Shown piece by piece: positions 52,873-61,855 of a stretch of DNA of 64,000 nt. Position 1 is the first letter of the stretch. The number at the start of each line of letters is the position of its first letter. The stretch is taken from the NCBI RefSeq assembly GCF_041080815.1, contig NZ_CP160205.1, forward strand, positions 558,001-622,000. Direction: 5' to 3'. The notes under the pieces are model-generated. The model was not told the DNA's origin. It was given only the letters and a program-made list of their open reading frames with translations, and ran no database searches. The stretch comes from Mucilaginibacter yixingensis. Its GTDB lineage: Bacteria; Bacteroidota; Bacteroidia; Sphingobacteriales; Sphingobacteriaceae. Both the position numbers and the translations under genes were made by a program.

Positions 52873-54660
52873 TTACTGTTTATTAACGATCAATCTGAGT
52901 TTGGCGACCAATTCTCCTATGCTCCCTTGTGTTTTATTTCGAAAGGCCCGATCCGTATACAAGGTCGCACAATATTTACTTGATGACTTCAAATGATGCC
53001 ATTCAGCCCATAATTCATCGTAACGTTTGAGCGCCGATCTGAGTACTTCGGTATCTTTTTCGCCATTCTTTGCATTTTGGAGCATCATGATCCACATTTG
53101 TTCGATCAGTTCGTATTTAATGCGGCCATAGGTACAGGAAACTTCCAGCGCCTCCTGCCGGTCTTTGTTAATTAAATGGAGCTGTTTCGATATCGCTTCA
53201 ATGCTGCGCCAAATAGCAGAAGCTTCTGCCTTTTCAGCAAGTACCTCCTTTTCTTTATTCGCAGCGATAACTTCTCTAATGACCGTGCGATTGTCACTCA
53301 CGGTAAAATATTGATCCCTGGTCCACCAAACTGAGTTTGACACATAGCTGTTTAATTGACCTTTCCTTACGCCTTCAACGCTTTGTAAACATAATTGCCT
53401 GAACAGGTCCGCTTGATAGCCTGATAAACCCAATTTTGCTACAAACCTGTAAAACAAGGTATCTTCGGACAGTTCCGGGTGCTGCCCCCATTGGGAAACG
53501 ACATAAGTATTGAGGTCGGTCCACAGCTCATCCTTGATATAGGGGCCATCCCAACCGCCCCCGTTTGACCAGGTCATCACACCTTTTAAAAGACCTTTGT
53601 TCAATATATCTTTTATGCCGCGTGGATTAGCCGGATCGTTCAGCTTCCCGGTAAATTCATGCCTGCCATAGGCGATCTCGTATTTCGTTTCCGGCCAGCC
53701 GTCGATTACACCTTTGGCTGTATAATAGGGATGGGCGCCTTTACCATAAGCTTCCATCCTTGATTGCGCTTCCACCAATTGATAATGTTTGCCGATGCCT
53801 ATGGTGGGGTTAAAAGGGGTCATTCGATGGAAATCATCCTGTTGATATTTGATCACAAATATCAGGTTGGGGTGCGGTTCAACTCTGTTGGTTACTGCCA
53901 GATAATATTCGGGGTTATTGTGAAAGTTATAGCCAAAGTCCCAAGTCCGAAAGAAAAGCTTTTTATTCCTTTTCACACAAACCTCATCCCGCAATATATT
54001 GATCATAGTGACTTGGTCTTCCATCCCTTCCTTACCATCCCGGATAGGTCCGCCCCCCACATGATAAGGAGCATCCTGAAGATAGGTTTCACCGAAACGC
54101 AATGTCAGTCCATCCAACTGAGGAAACCGGTCAAAAATCCCGGCAATTTGCGCGCGCAGTAAATCCTGCGTGCGCTTACTTTGCATATTAGGCTTTTTTG
54201 ATCGTGCGTCCATTCCGCCGGTTCCGGCTACTTTACCGGTACCCGTCAGTTCAGCCGCATATTTTTCCCATACCGATTGTGGAAATACAATAAAATCGGT
54301 AAAAGGATAAACAGCCATTCCGGCTTTTTTGCACTCAGCCAGTTTTTTGTCGATCTCAGCCGCCTTATTTAATATCCAGTTTCTTTCCTTGGTATTCTGC
54401 GGTACGATGTCTTTTTCAAAATTGTCATAGGTGATGGCACAATTAACAAACCAATGTGTCACCATCCCATTGAAGCCCTGCGATTTCATATAGACGGGGT
54501 CATTGTATTTGGTGTCATACGGCGCTTCCCCCGGATTGTTATGTACCATGTCCAAAATGTATGGCAAGGGAGTGCTATTTGACTGAGCAAATGCCTGCCC
54601 GCAAAATGCGGACAGGCAGAAATGCAGGGATAGGCAGGCTAAAGTTATCTTAAAGTTCAT
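52873..54660 (-). CDS. Probable secreted glycoside hydrolase-like protein of the PUL
   Basis: From ATG 54660 the product is 595 aa with a signal peptide (to AFAQ). The body reads like a TIM-barrel carbohydrate enzyme with some likeness to α-glucuronidases (GH67/GH115-like): an acidic LDGLTLRFGETYLQ strand, KKLFFRTWDFGYNFH, LIFVIKYQQDDFHRM, a conserved WPETKYEIAYGRHEFTGK, and MTWSNGGGWDGPYIKDELW. A helical C-terminal domain follows. The family is uncertain. It begins 2 bases after the susD stop codon and so belongs to the same operon; the longer frame upstream only overlaps susD. Confidence 0.55.
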   Translation of the reverse strand: MNFKITLACLSLHFCLSAFCGQAFAQSNSTPLPYILDMVHNNPGEAPYDTKYNDPVYMKSQGFNGMVTHWFVNCAITYDNFEKDIVPQNTKERNWILNKAAEIDKKLAECKKAGMAVYPFTDFIVFPQSVWEKYAAELTGTGKVAGTGGMDARSKKPNMQSKRTQDLLRAQIAGIFDRFPQLDGLTLRFGETYLQDAPYHVGGGPIRDGKEGMEDQVTMINILRDEVCVKRNKKLFFRTWDFGYNFHNNPEYYLAVTNRVEPHPNLIFVIKYQQDDFHRMTPFNPTIGIGKHYQLVEAQSRMEAYGKGAHPYYTAKGVIDGWPETKYEIAYGRHEFTGKLNDPANPRGIKDILNKGLLKGVMTWSNGGGWDGPYIKDELWTDLNTYVVSQWGQHPELSEDTLFYRFVAKLGLSGYQADLFRQLCLQSVEGVRKGQLNSYVSNSVWWTRDQYFTVSDNRTVIREVIAANKEKEVLAEKAEASAIWRSIEAISKQLHLINKDRQEALEVSCTYGRIKYELIEQMWIMMLQNAKNGEKDTEVLRSALKRYDELWAEWHHLKSSSKYCATLYTDRAFRNKTQGSIGELVAKLRLIVNKQ

Positions 54661-54662
54661 GT

Positions 54663-56333
54663 TTAATAACCGGGGTTTTGGGTCAAAACAGCGTCCTTGT
54701 TGCTTTCGATCTCGCTTTGCGGGATAGGCCACAGATTGCTGGTGGGTTTAACATTCGCTGCGACCGGGTTATGGGCCACGTTAACGGTACGATCGTAAAC
54801 CAAACCCAAACGGGCAAGCGTTAGCCTCCTCTTTTCTTCTATACCTAATTCGCGCATCCGCTCATCAAGGATATAATTGATATCCACATTAGCCGGCAAA
54901 ACCGGTGAAGCGTTTGCCCTGGCGCGCACGATATTAATATCAGCTGCGGCATTGCCAGGGTCATTTGCACCTAAATAAGCCTCAGCACGGATCAGGTAGG
55001 TTTCGGCTAACCTGCACATATACTGATCGGCATAGGTTCCGCCGGCCGCGGAGCTCAAGAGACCTGTGGTAGCATTGAGGTACAAGGCTGACGGATGGTG
55101 ACCTGGTGTAGTGCATTTGGATTGATAGGCGTAAAAGACCCGGCTCGGTACGGTCACACCGGCAGGAGGGTTTTCGGTCGAAATGGTCTGACCAAAAAAT
55201 GCCGGCTGATTGGGATCATTATAAGTGAACTGCCGCACAAAATTGTATTTTGAATTGCGCATATCATTGTTAAAGTCGCTCTGCCAGATGGTGTTCGTAA
55301 AATACTTCGTGGAAATTGCCCATCCTATACCGCGTCCCCCGGTGTAATCGGATACCGGCCATAGAAAAGGTTTTTTTCCACCTGCCAAAGTCACATCCCG
55401 TGTGAGCGGCGCACATTGCCGTTCTAACTGATAAGAACCGGCGATAGCGGTAGCTGAGGAAGATCCCCCGGGAACATCGTTTTCAAACTGGATGACCCAT
55501 AATGCCTCTCGGTTGCCCGCACTCCGGTTTTGGTTTTTTGGCCGGAAGAGATCCCAGTACACGTCACCCGGATCGGTGCTTTGCGAACCAAAGCGTGAGT
55601 TCATCAGGGCCATATTGGCATTGCCGATTACCGCCGTCGCGGCTGTGATTGCATTGGTATATTGCTTGGCGGCCAAATAAACTTCTGCAAGAAAATGATA
55701 GGCGACAAGATTCGAGACCTGACCGTCCTTCACCGTATTGATAGCCGGTAGGCTAGTCGAGGCAAAAGCTAGATCACTGATGGCCTGGGCATATACCTCG
55801 GTCTGGCTGGCGCGGGTATAATTCGTTTTAGGGGAGGTTACTTCTTGTAACACGAGCGGCACGCCCCCGTATAAGTAAGCCAGCGTACGATAGGCAAATC
55901 CTCTGAAAAACCTGGCATTGGCCTGTATAAAGGCCAAATCGGCCCCAGTCACGGAAGATGTAGGCAGTCTGCTTAAAATGGTATTCGATTCCGAAATGAT
56001 TTTATATAGTCTCGTCCAGTGGGACGTTAAATAACTATTGCTGGGATTGGTTGAAACAGCGTAATCATTGAAACGTTGCGGGCCGCTTGGCTGCCCATCG
56101 TATACCAAGTCCAATCCGTAGATGTAATCGAACGGGCTCTGTTCATCCGAGCTATAGAACTCTGTGCGAACGGCAGCATATAGATTATAGATCGAAGCGT
56201 TGAAATCCTGCGCCGTTTTGAAAGAGTTGACGGTACTGGCAAAATCTAAAGGCACTTCATCTAAATAACTTTTTTTACATGAAACTGTACAAAATATTAG
56301 CGTACAGACCAAAAACTTATGGATGTTTCTCAT
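54663..56333 (-). CDS. susD: SusD/RagB-family nutrient-binding lipoprotein
   Basis: The 556-aa lipoprotein (lipobox TVSCKK) has the SusD helical N-region (residues 40-220, with QANARFFRGFAYRTLAYLYG and TPR-like helices) and the C-terminal SusD module (YLIRAEAYLGANDPGNAAAD INIVRARA; ILDERMRELGIEEKRRLTLA). It forms the lid over SusC and binds oligosaccharides on the cell surface. It lies 10 bases downstream of susC. Confidence 0.95.
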   Translation of the reverse strand: MRNIHKFLVCTLIFCTVSCKKSYLDEVPLDFASTVNSFKTAQDFNASIYNLYAAVRTEFYSSDEQSPFDYIYGLDLVYDGQPSGPQRFNDYAVSTNPSNSYLTSHWTRLYKIISESNTILSRLPTSSVTGADLAFIQANARFFRGFAYRTLAYLYGGVPLVLQEVTSPKTNYTRASQTEVYAQAISDLAFASTSLPAINTVKDGQVSNLVAYHFLAEVYLAAKQYTNAITAATAVIGNANMALMNSRFGSQSTDPGDVYWDLFRPKNQNRSAGNREALWVIQFENDVPGGSSSATAIAGSYQLERQCAPLTRDVTLAGGKKPFLWPVSDYTGGRGIGWAISTKYFTNTIWQSDFNNDMRNSKYNFVRQFTYNDPNQPAFFGQTISTENPPAGVTVPSRVFYAYQSKCTTPGHHPSALYLNATTGLLSSAAGGTYADQYMCRLAETYLIRAEAYLGANDPGNAAADINIVRARANASPVLPANVDINYILDERMRELGIEEKRRLTLARLGLVYDRTVNVAHNPVAANVKPTSNLWPIPQSEIESNKDAVLTQNPGY

Positions 56334-56343
56334 CTTTTTTTAA

Positions 56344-59300
56344 TTATAATGTAACATTTAAACCTATTGCATACGCTTTAATCACGGGCGCTGCTCCGTA
56401 AGCCAGTCCTTGTATCGATTCCGGGTCCCAGCCTGTCCATTTCGTCCAGGTTGCCAGGTTTTTACCACTGATATACAACCGAAGGTTTTTAAGCCCCAAT
56501 TTAGTCGTCAGCTTGGTGCTGAAATCATAGCTCAAAGAAACTTCCTGCAGCCTTATGAAACTCCGGTTCTGATAAAGGCCGGGGTCTGTTGCTGGTACGC
56601 TGCCTGTTACTCTATACGTGGCTCCGGGATTTCGCGGAGACCAATAGTCTGTACCTGAGAACCAGTTGTTCCTGATCGCGTTATCGCCTTGCTGTATACC
56701 CAGATCTGACCAGGGGTTATTATAGCCTAAATAACCATTGTTACCTCCTTGTACCGAATTGATAAAAGCGAACAGTGATAGCTGTTTATAAGAAAAAGTG
56801 TTGCCGACGCTGAAACGGTAAGCCGGCTCTGTATGACCCAAGATTACCCGGTCATCCGAGGTGATCTTACCATCACCATTTTGGTCAACGACTTTGTTAC
56901 CGCCAACATAAAAACCAGCAATCGGAGTTTCTCCGATTTGCCACATTCCATTGGTCTGGTAATTGTAAATTGCGCCCAAGGGCTGTCCGATAAACAAGTT
57001 ACTGGTAACCAGGTCACCCGACCCTGTCAAAGCAACAACCTTATTTTTGTTGCTGGCGAAATTGATCGTGCTCTTCCACTGAAAATCTTTGAGGCGTACG
57101 TTAACTGTATTTAAAGTGATTTCCGTGCCAGTATTATTTAACTTGCCGACGTTGGTGTTGATAGATCCGAAACCGGTGATTGTTGGGATCTTGACATTGA
57201 ACAATAAGTCGTTCGTATTTGTATTGTACCAGTCAACGGTACCGCTGATCCGGCCTTTCAGAAAACTGAAGTCAACGCCCACGTTGATACCCGTTGTGGT
57301 TTCCCAGGACAGGTCGCTGTTGGATAATGAAGTCACCTGTTGTCCGAACAATGTTGCACCATTATCTCCGAATACGTAAGCCGCGCCCTGTGACACGGTT
57401 GCCAAAGAAGCATAGCGGTTCGTCAGGTTTCCGTTTGAACCGTAGCCGGCACGGAGCTTTAAGTCGTCCACCCATGTCAGTTTAAAAAATGACTCGTTGC
57501 TGGCGACCCATGCAGCCGCAACTGAGGGGAAAAGACCAAACTTTTTGTTTGCCGCGAATCCTGAATAGCCATCACGTCTGATCGTCGCGGTCAGGAGATA
57601 TTTACTTTTATAACCGTAATTCAAGCGCCCCGTTTGGTAATTGTATTCATCGCTATAAGCATTGGATGTATTTTTCAGGATCAGTCCCTGCTGAATACTG
57701 TTGTAGCCCAACGCTATATTATTGTAACCTGTACCTGTTGCGTTTGTACTTTGGAATTCCAGTTGCCTTGCCCCATAAACCAGGGTAAGATCGATCTTGT
57801 GCACCTGGTTAAATGTCCGGTTATAGTTCAGGATATTGTCAATACTGTAATCATAGGTATCATCGTTAGACTTACCTACGGCGCCCGTAAAATTCGCGGA
57901 ATATTGGTTGGCGGTATAACGCTGGTTCCAGTAGTAATTATTACCAAAGTTGACCCGGTAGCTCAATCCATCAACACCCGGTATATTCAAGATGCCGTAA
58001 AAGTTGCCGGAAATCGTATTCCGATGATCAAAATCATTTCCGTAAGTACCCAAAAACGGGTTGTTTATCGACCCGTTGGGCGTAAGATTAATTGATCCTG
58101 ACGAAGAGAAAGGCGTATTCAGCGGACTGTAAAGTTGAATGCTCCGCAGATCCGGAGAAGTCCCGGAATAATCATTCAATGTTGCGAAAGTTTGTGTACC
58201 GATGCTAAGCCAGTTAAATACCTTAGTTTCAAGATTCACCCGAACGGATTTCCTGATGAACTGGTCGTTGATGACAAAGCCCGTCTGCTTGGTATATCCC
58301 CCCGAAACATAAAAGTTTGTTTTGTCTGTAGCGTTGCTTACGCTCAATTGATTGTCAAAAATGAACCCGGGCTGGGTAGCCGCGCCGTACCAATCGAAAT
58401 CAGTCCCGTCATCATATCCTGCAACTTGGGTAGCGTCTAGCTTAGACCTCACATTAAAAGCGGGGTTAGGTGTCAGGTAATCCGGTGCCAGGTAGGCCTG
58501 TTGCCAGAGAATATCTTTTACTTTTTGAATGAACTCGTTTCTGTCAAGCGGATGGAGGACTTGCGCCGGGTTTTGGCTGGCATAGGAAGTGGAGAAATTG
58601 ATAACAGGTTTGTCACCTTTCTTGCCTTTTTTGGAGGTGATCAGCATGACGCCGTTGGCGGCCGATGCGCCGTATATCGCTTTACTGCTTGCATCCTTAA
58701 GGATATCAATGGAGGCAATATCGTTTGGGTTAAGGCGCGAAAGATCGCCCGCATAAACAATTCCATCCAAAACGATCAATACGCCGGTAGAACCGGATAT
58801 CGTAGACTGGCCGCGAACCTGAATACTCGGGGTCTGTCCCGCAGAAGTGACCTGGCCGATATTTAAACCGGGGACGGCTCCCTGTAATAACTGAAGGACG
58901 TTCACATCCGGGGATTGCCGGAAGGAGTCCAGATCCGCCCGCACCACCGACCCCGTGATGTCGGATTTCTTTTGGGTACCATAACCAACGACCAATACCT
59001 CGGACAGGTTATGTTGATTTTCCTTCATAACTACGTTGATTATCGTGGTATTGCCGACCACTCGTTCTTCATTATCGTAACCAATAAAACTAAAAACGAG
59101 TACCGATTCAGCATTCGGCACGCTAATGGAAAAAACACCGTTGCTATTTGTAGAAACTGCGGTGGTTGTCCCTTTGATCTTAATCGTGACGCCCGGTAGC
59201 GGTTCCCCTTTTTTTTCATCTACAACTTTCCCTGTGACCATAATTTGCGGCGCTGTATTTATCTGACCGGTCTGACTTGCGGTGATATTCAGGTTCCTGA

Positions 59301-59637
59301 TGACGATCACATCGCCAGAGGCTTCGTAAGTTAGCTTCAATGGTGTCAGTATTTGGTCTAAAATTTCAGACAGCGGCCGCATCTGCGTAAATACATTTAT
59401 TTTTTGCTTCACGTCGACCAGCTGGGGACTGTATACAAAATTGATGTCATAATTTTTTTCCAGCTTACTCAAAACGACACCGAGTTCGGTCCCGGTTTCG
59501 TTAATGCTGATTTTTGTTTTGAGCACCGCTTGCGCTTTCCCATTTTTTGCAAGGCTGCTCCCAACGATTGATAAAACGATGGCTAACTGTAAAAATGTAA
59601 TTCTCATAATTTTTACGAGTAAAGGTTTATATTTCAT
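56344..59637 (-). CDS. susC: SusC/RagA TonB-dependent transporter with STN domain
   Basis: The 1097-aa product has a signal region, an STN (secretin/TonB N-terminal) domain at residues about 40-115 (ISINETGTELGVVLSKLEKN ... YEASGDVIVIRN), and a carboxypeptidase-like domain (VTGKVVDEKKGEPLPGVTIK). The TonB box and plug follow (VLVVGYGTQKKSDITGSVVR; ILKDASSKAIYGASAANGVM), then a 22-stranded barrel ending in YAIGLNVTL. The STN domain lets it signal to FecR, whose gene is just upstream, so it is part of a substrate-sensing switch. The glycan is unknown; the GH31 neighbour suggests an α-linked sugar. Confidence 0.95.
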   Translation of the reverse strand: MKYKPLLVKIMRITFLQLAIVLSIVGSSLAKNGKAQAVLKTKISINETGTELGVVLSKLEKNYDINFVYSPQLVDVKQKINVFTQMRPLSEILDQILTPLKLTYEASGDVIVIRNLNITASQTGQINTAPQIMVTGKVVDEKKGEPLPGVTIKIKGTTTAVSTNSNGVFSISVPNAESVLVFSFIGYDNEERVVGNTTIINVVMKENQHNLSEVLVVGYGTQKKSDITGSVVRADLDSFRQSPDVNVLQLLQGAVPGLNIGQVTSAGQTPSIQVRGQSTISGSTGVLIVLDGIVYAGDLSRLNPNDIASIDILKDASSKAIYGASAANGVMLITSKKGKKGDKPVINFSTSYASQNPAQVLHPLDRNEFIQKVKDILWQQAYLAPDYLTPNPAFNVRSKLDATQVAGYDDGTDFDWYGAATQPGFIFDNQLSVSNATDKTNFYVSGGYTKQTGFVINDQFIRKSVRVNLETKVFNWLSIGTQTFATLNDYSGTSPDLRSIQLYSPLNTPFSSSGSINLTPNGSINNPFLGTYGNDFDHRNTISGNFYGILNIPGVDGLSYRVNFGNNYYWNQRYTANQYSANFTGAVGKSNDDTYDYSIDNILNYNRTFNQVHKIDLTLVYGARQLEFQSTNATGTGYNNIALGYNSIQQGLILKNTSNAYSDEYNYQTGRLNYGYKSKYLLTATIRRDGYSGFAANKKFGLFPSVAAAWVASNESFFKLTWVDDLKLRAGYGSNGNLTNRYASLATVSQGAAYVFGDNGATLFGQQVTSLSNSDLSWETTTGINVGVDFSFLKGRISGTVDWYNTNTNDLLFNVKIPTITGFGSINTNVGKLNNTGTEITLNTVNVRLKDFQWKSTINFASNKNKVVALTGSGDLVTSNLFIGQPLGAIYNYQTNGMWQIGETPIAGFYVGGNKVVDQNGDGKITSDDRVILGHTEPAYRFSVGNTFSYKQLSLFAFINSVQGGNNGYLGYNNPWSDLGIQQGDNAIRNNWFSGTDYWSPRNPGATYRVTGSVPATDPGLYQNRSFIRLQEVSLSYDFSTKLTTKLGLKNLRLYISGKNLATWTKWTGWDPESIQGLAYGAAPVIKAYAIGLNVTL

Positions 59638-59747
59638 ACTTTTGATTTGGGTTAATAATTATTTAATAACTCGACAAAGAAAGCCCGGTCACAACTTTTA
59701 AAGCTGTGTCAAAAATGGGTACGAATCATTATTGGGCTTGAAATTGG

Positions 59748-59777
59748 CCGGTAGTACGCTATACTGCCGGTTTTTTT
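59748..59777 (+). terminator. Hairpin with T-run between fecR and susC
   Basis: CCGGTAGTA (59748-59756) pairs with TACTGCCGG (59762-59770), with one wobble, and seven T follow on the + strand. On the transcribed minus strand it lies after fecR and before susC, so it may separate the regulator transcript from the transporter transcript, though the T-run points the other way. Confidence 0.5.
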
Positions 59778-59824
59778 ATGAAGGATGCGTTTTTATTTTT
59801 CCATGTTATATAATTAAGGTTATG

Positions 59825-60937
59825 TTATTGGTTAGCGGCACTGTTTTCTTTGATCACGATAAGCCCGTCTGTAAAATCACATTGCGCGTTTATGGCCTTG
59901 GCAATCAATTTTACTTTTTCATCTAAAGGAAGATTCGATAAGGAGGCGGTTAATGTGGCATTGCCGAATCGCTGCTCATCATACGCAATGTTGACGTGAT
60001 AGGCTTGTTCTAACTTACTGATGACGGTACTCAATGCGGCGTTTTTAAATGTAAACTCTTTAACCGCGACTTCTTTCGATAAAACGGATGGTGTTATGAC
60101 AGAGTCTTTTTTAAATTGTGCTAGCGGACGCTGAAATGTGGCCTCCTGGTTGGGCACCAAAGTAACCGAATGGAACACCTGATTGGCCGCTTGCTTGCTG
60201 TTAAATACCAAAACCTTACCCGTATTGACCACCACCTTGAACTCATTGTCGTTTGTAAATGCACGTACGGTGAAGCTCGTGCCTAATACTTTGGTGACCA
60301 TATTCTTGGCATAGACAAAAAAGGGCCTGAGATGATTTTTATGCACCTCAAAAAAAGCTTCTCCTTCGAGATACACTTCTCTTTTATCGCCGGTGAATGA
60401 AGCAGGGTAAGTGAGTTTCGAATTTGGTTTTAACACAGCGAGGCTACCATCACTCATACGTATAAGCCGTGACTGACCAGTGTTATTCAGGTATGACATG
60501 AGATGGCCAACTTCGGTCGGAGGAAGTTTACTTGCCGGCTTTCTGGATACCATCTTATTCAAGGCGATTCCGGCAATAATGAAAAACAGAATGCTTGCGG
60601 CTATTTTAAACCAATGCAAGCGGTCGTGCTTCCTCGGTGTTTTTTGCAGCGGAAAGAATTCCTCTTCGCTTCTTTGAACAAGAAAATCCGTACTGTTTTC
60701 CTCAACATATTCAATTATGGAATACACCTCGGCATCTGAGAGCTGCTGGTCTATGGGCTCGATAACGATCGACCGTGCAATTTTTTGGGCCTGTACAATG
60801 ACTGGTTCGCGATCTGGATGCTTTGACCGCCATTCCTCCCAAAACAAGTCCAGTTCTTTTTCAGGTTTTAAGACCCATTTTATGAAAAATTCGTCACACA
60901 AAAAATCTTCGACATCGAAATTTTCGTAGTTTCCCAT
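59825..60937 (-). CDS. fecR: FecR-type anti-sigma factor
   Basis: From the ATG at 60935-60937 the product is 370 aa. It has a cytoplasmic sigma-binding part, one membrane helix (WFKIAASILFFIIAGIALNKM, about residue 130), the FecR domain (SRLIRMSDGSLAVLKPNSKL ... GDKREVYLEGEAFFEV) and DUF4974 (FTFKNAALSTVISKLEQAYHVNIAYDEQRF ... CDFTDGLIVIKE). It keeps the ECF sigma inactive until SusC signals. The extra 20 codons upstream are probably not translated. Confidence 0.93.
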   Translation of the reverse strand: MGNYENFDVEDFLCDEFFIKWVLKPEKELDLFWEEWRSKHPDREPVIVQAQKIARSIVIEPIDQQLSDAEVYSIIEYVEENSTDFLVQRSEEEFFPLQKTPRKHDRLHWFKIAASILFFIIAGIALNKMVSRKPASKLPPTEVGHLMSYLNNTGQSRLIRMSDGSLAVLKPNSKLTYPASFTGDKREVYLEGEAFFEVHKNHLRPFFVYAKNMVTKVLGTSFTVRAFTNDNEFKVVVNTGKVLVFNSKQAANQVFHSVTLVPNQEATFQRPLAQFKKDSVITPSVLSKEVAVKEFTFKNAALSTVISKLEQAYHVNIAYDEQRFGNATLTASLSNLPLDEKVKLIAKAINAQCDFTDGLIVIKENSAANQ

Positions 60938-61035
60938 GAAATTGTTTAGTTGGTTTATATCTGTAATATTCCAAAGCGGTGGAAAATTACCCCCCAAAAA
61001 AGGGACAAATCAGAAATAAAATGTAAAAAGCTGTT

Positions 61036-61650
61036 TTACAGACCGATAAAAATCAATAGAAAGGATAAGAACTTGAAAGCAATAAGGAATATCCATTCCA
61101 GACGAAAATTCTTATAGGCTTTTTGCAACAGGTTGTGAACCGATTGTTTACTGATGTTCATGATCTGACAAATATTGTCGAAATCAAGATTTTCATAAAA
61201 ACGCAGGTAAATAATTTCCCGCTGTCGGGATGGCAGGTGATTCAAAACAAGTTGAATCCGTGACGTCAAACTATCTTGATCACCCTCATTAATTATTTTG
61301 GACTCAATATTGAATTCCACCATAAAGTCGTAATCGTCGGATAACTGCTCGTTCCTGCGCCATTTCGATTGGTCTCTAAAAATTCTTAGCCGGACTGCTT
61401 TGAAAAGATACCACTTGACAGATGCCGTGGCGCTTATTCTTGATCTTCTGTTCCAAAGCTCCAAAAAGATCTCCTGGATACAATCTTTCAAAAAATCACG
61501 ATCCTGGCAAATGCGGTAACCATAATTGAATAATGGCCGGGAATATTTGTTGATTAAGCAAGTATATGCACGCTGGTCTCCGTTACGGAAATTATCCCAA
61601 AGTTCACTATCCTGATCAGGATAGCTATCGTAATTTTCGGAGGGCATCAT
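61036..61650 (-). CDS. fecI: ECF sigma factor of the FecI type
   Basis: The 204-aa product has region 2 (SRPLFNYGYRICQDRDFLKD CIQEIFLELWNRR, residues 30-70) and region 4 (LPSRQREIIYLRFYENLDFD NICQIMNISKQSVHNLL, residues 140-180). It ends in a hydrophobic helix (IFLIAFKFLSFLLIFIGL), a feature seen in some Bacteroidota ECF factors. It precedes fecR and susC on the same strand and should activate susCD. Confidence 0.93.
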   Translation of the reverse strand: MMPSENYDSYPDQDSELWDNFRNGDQRAYTCLINKYSRPLFNYGYRICQDRDFLKDCIQEIFLELWNRRSRISATASVKWYLFKAVRLRIFRDQSKWRRNEQLSDDYDFMVEFNIESKIINEGDQDSLTSRIQLVLNHLPSRQREIIYLRFYENLDFDNICQIMNISKQSVHNLLQKAYKNFRLEWIFLIAFKFLSFLLIFIGL

Positions 61651-61855
61651 AAACCCAATTTATAATTAATCTTCGGCCTTGTCAAGCTTCAGAAGGTAAA
61701 CTTAAAATAAGTTTTAATAAATGTCAAATATACGATTATTTAGATATAATTTAGTTTTGAATCGGGTAGGCGAAGGCGATTGCAATTAGGTTAACTTCGG
61801 ACAAACCCTGTAGTTACTGACGCGCTGATAAAAGATAACATACTACCTTAAACCA

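Noticed and set aside
57634..58095. 153-aa plus-strand frame within susC
   Set aside because: It is antisense to the conserved SusC barrel and has no support of its own.
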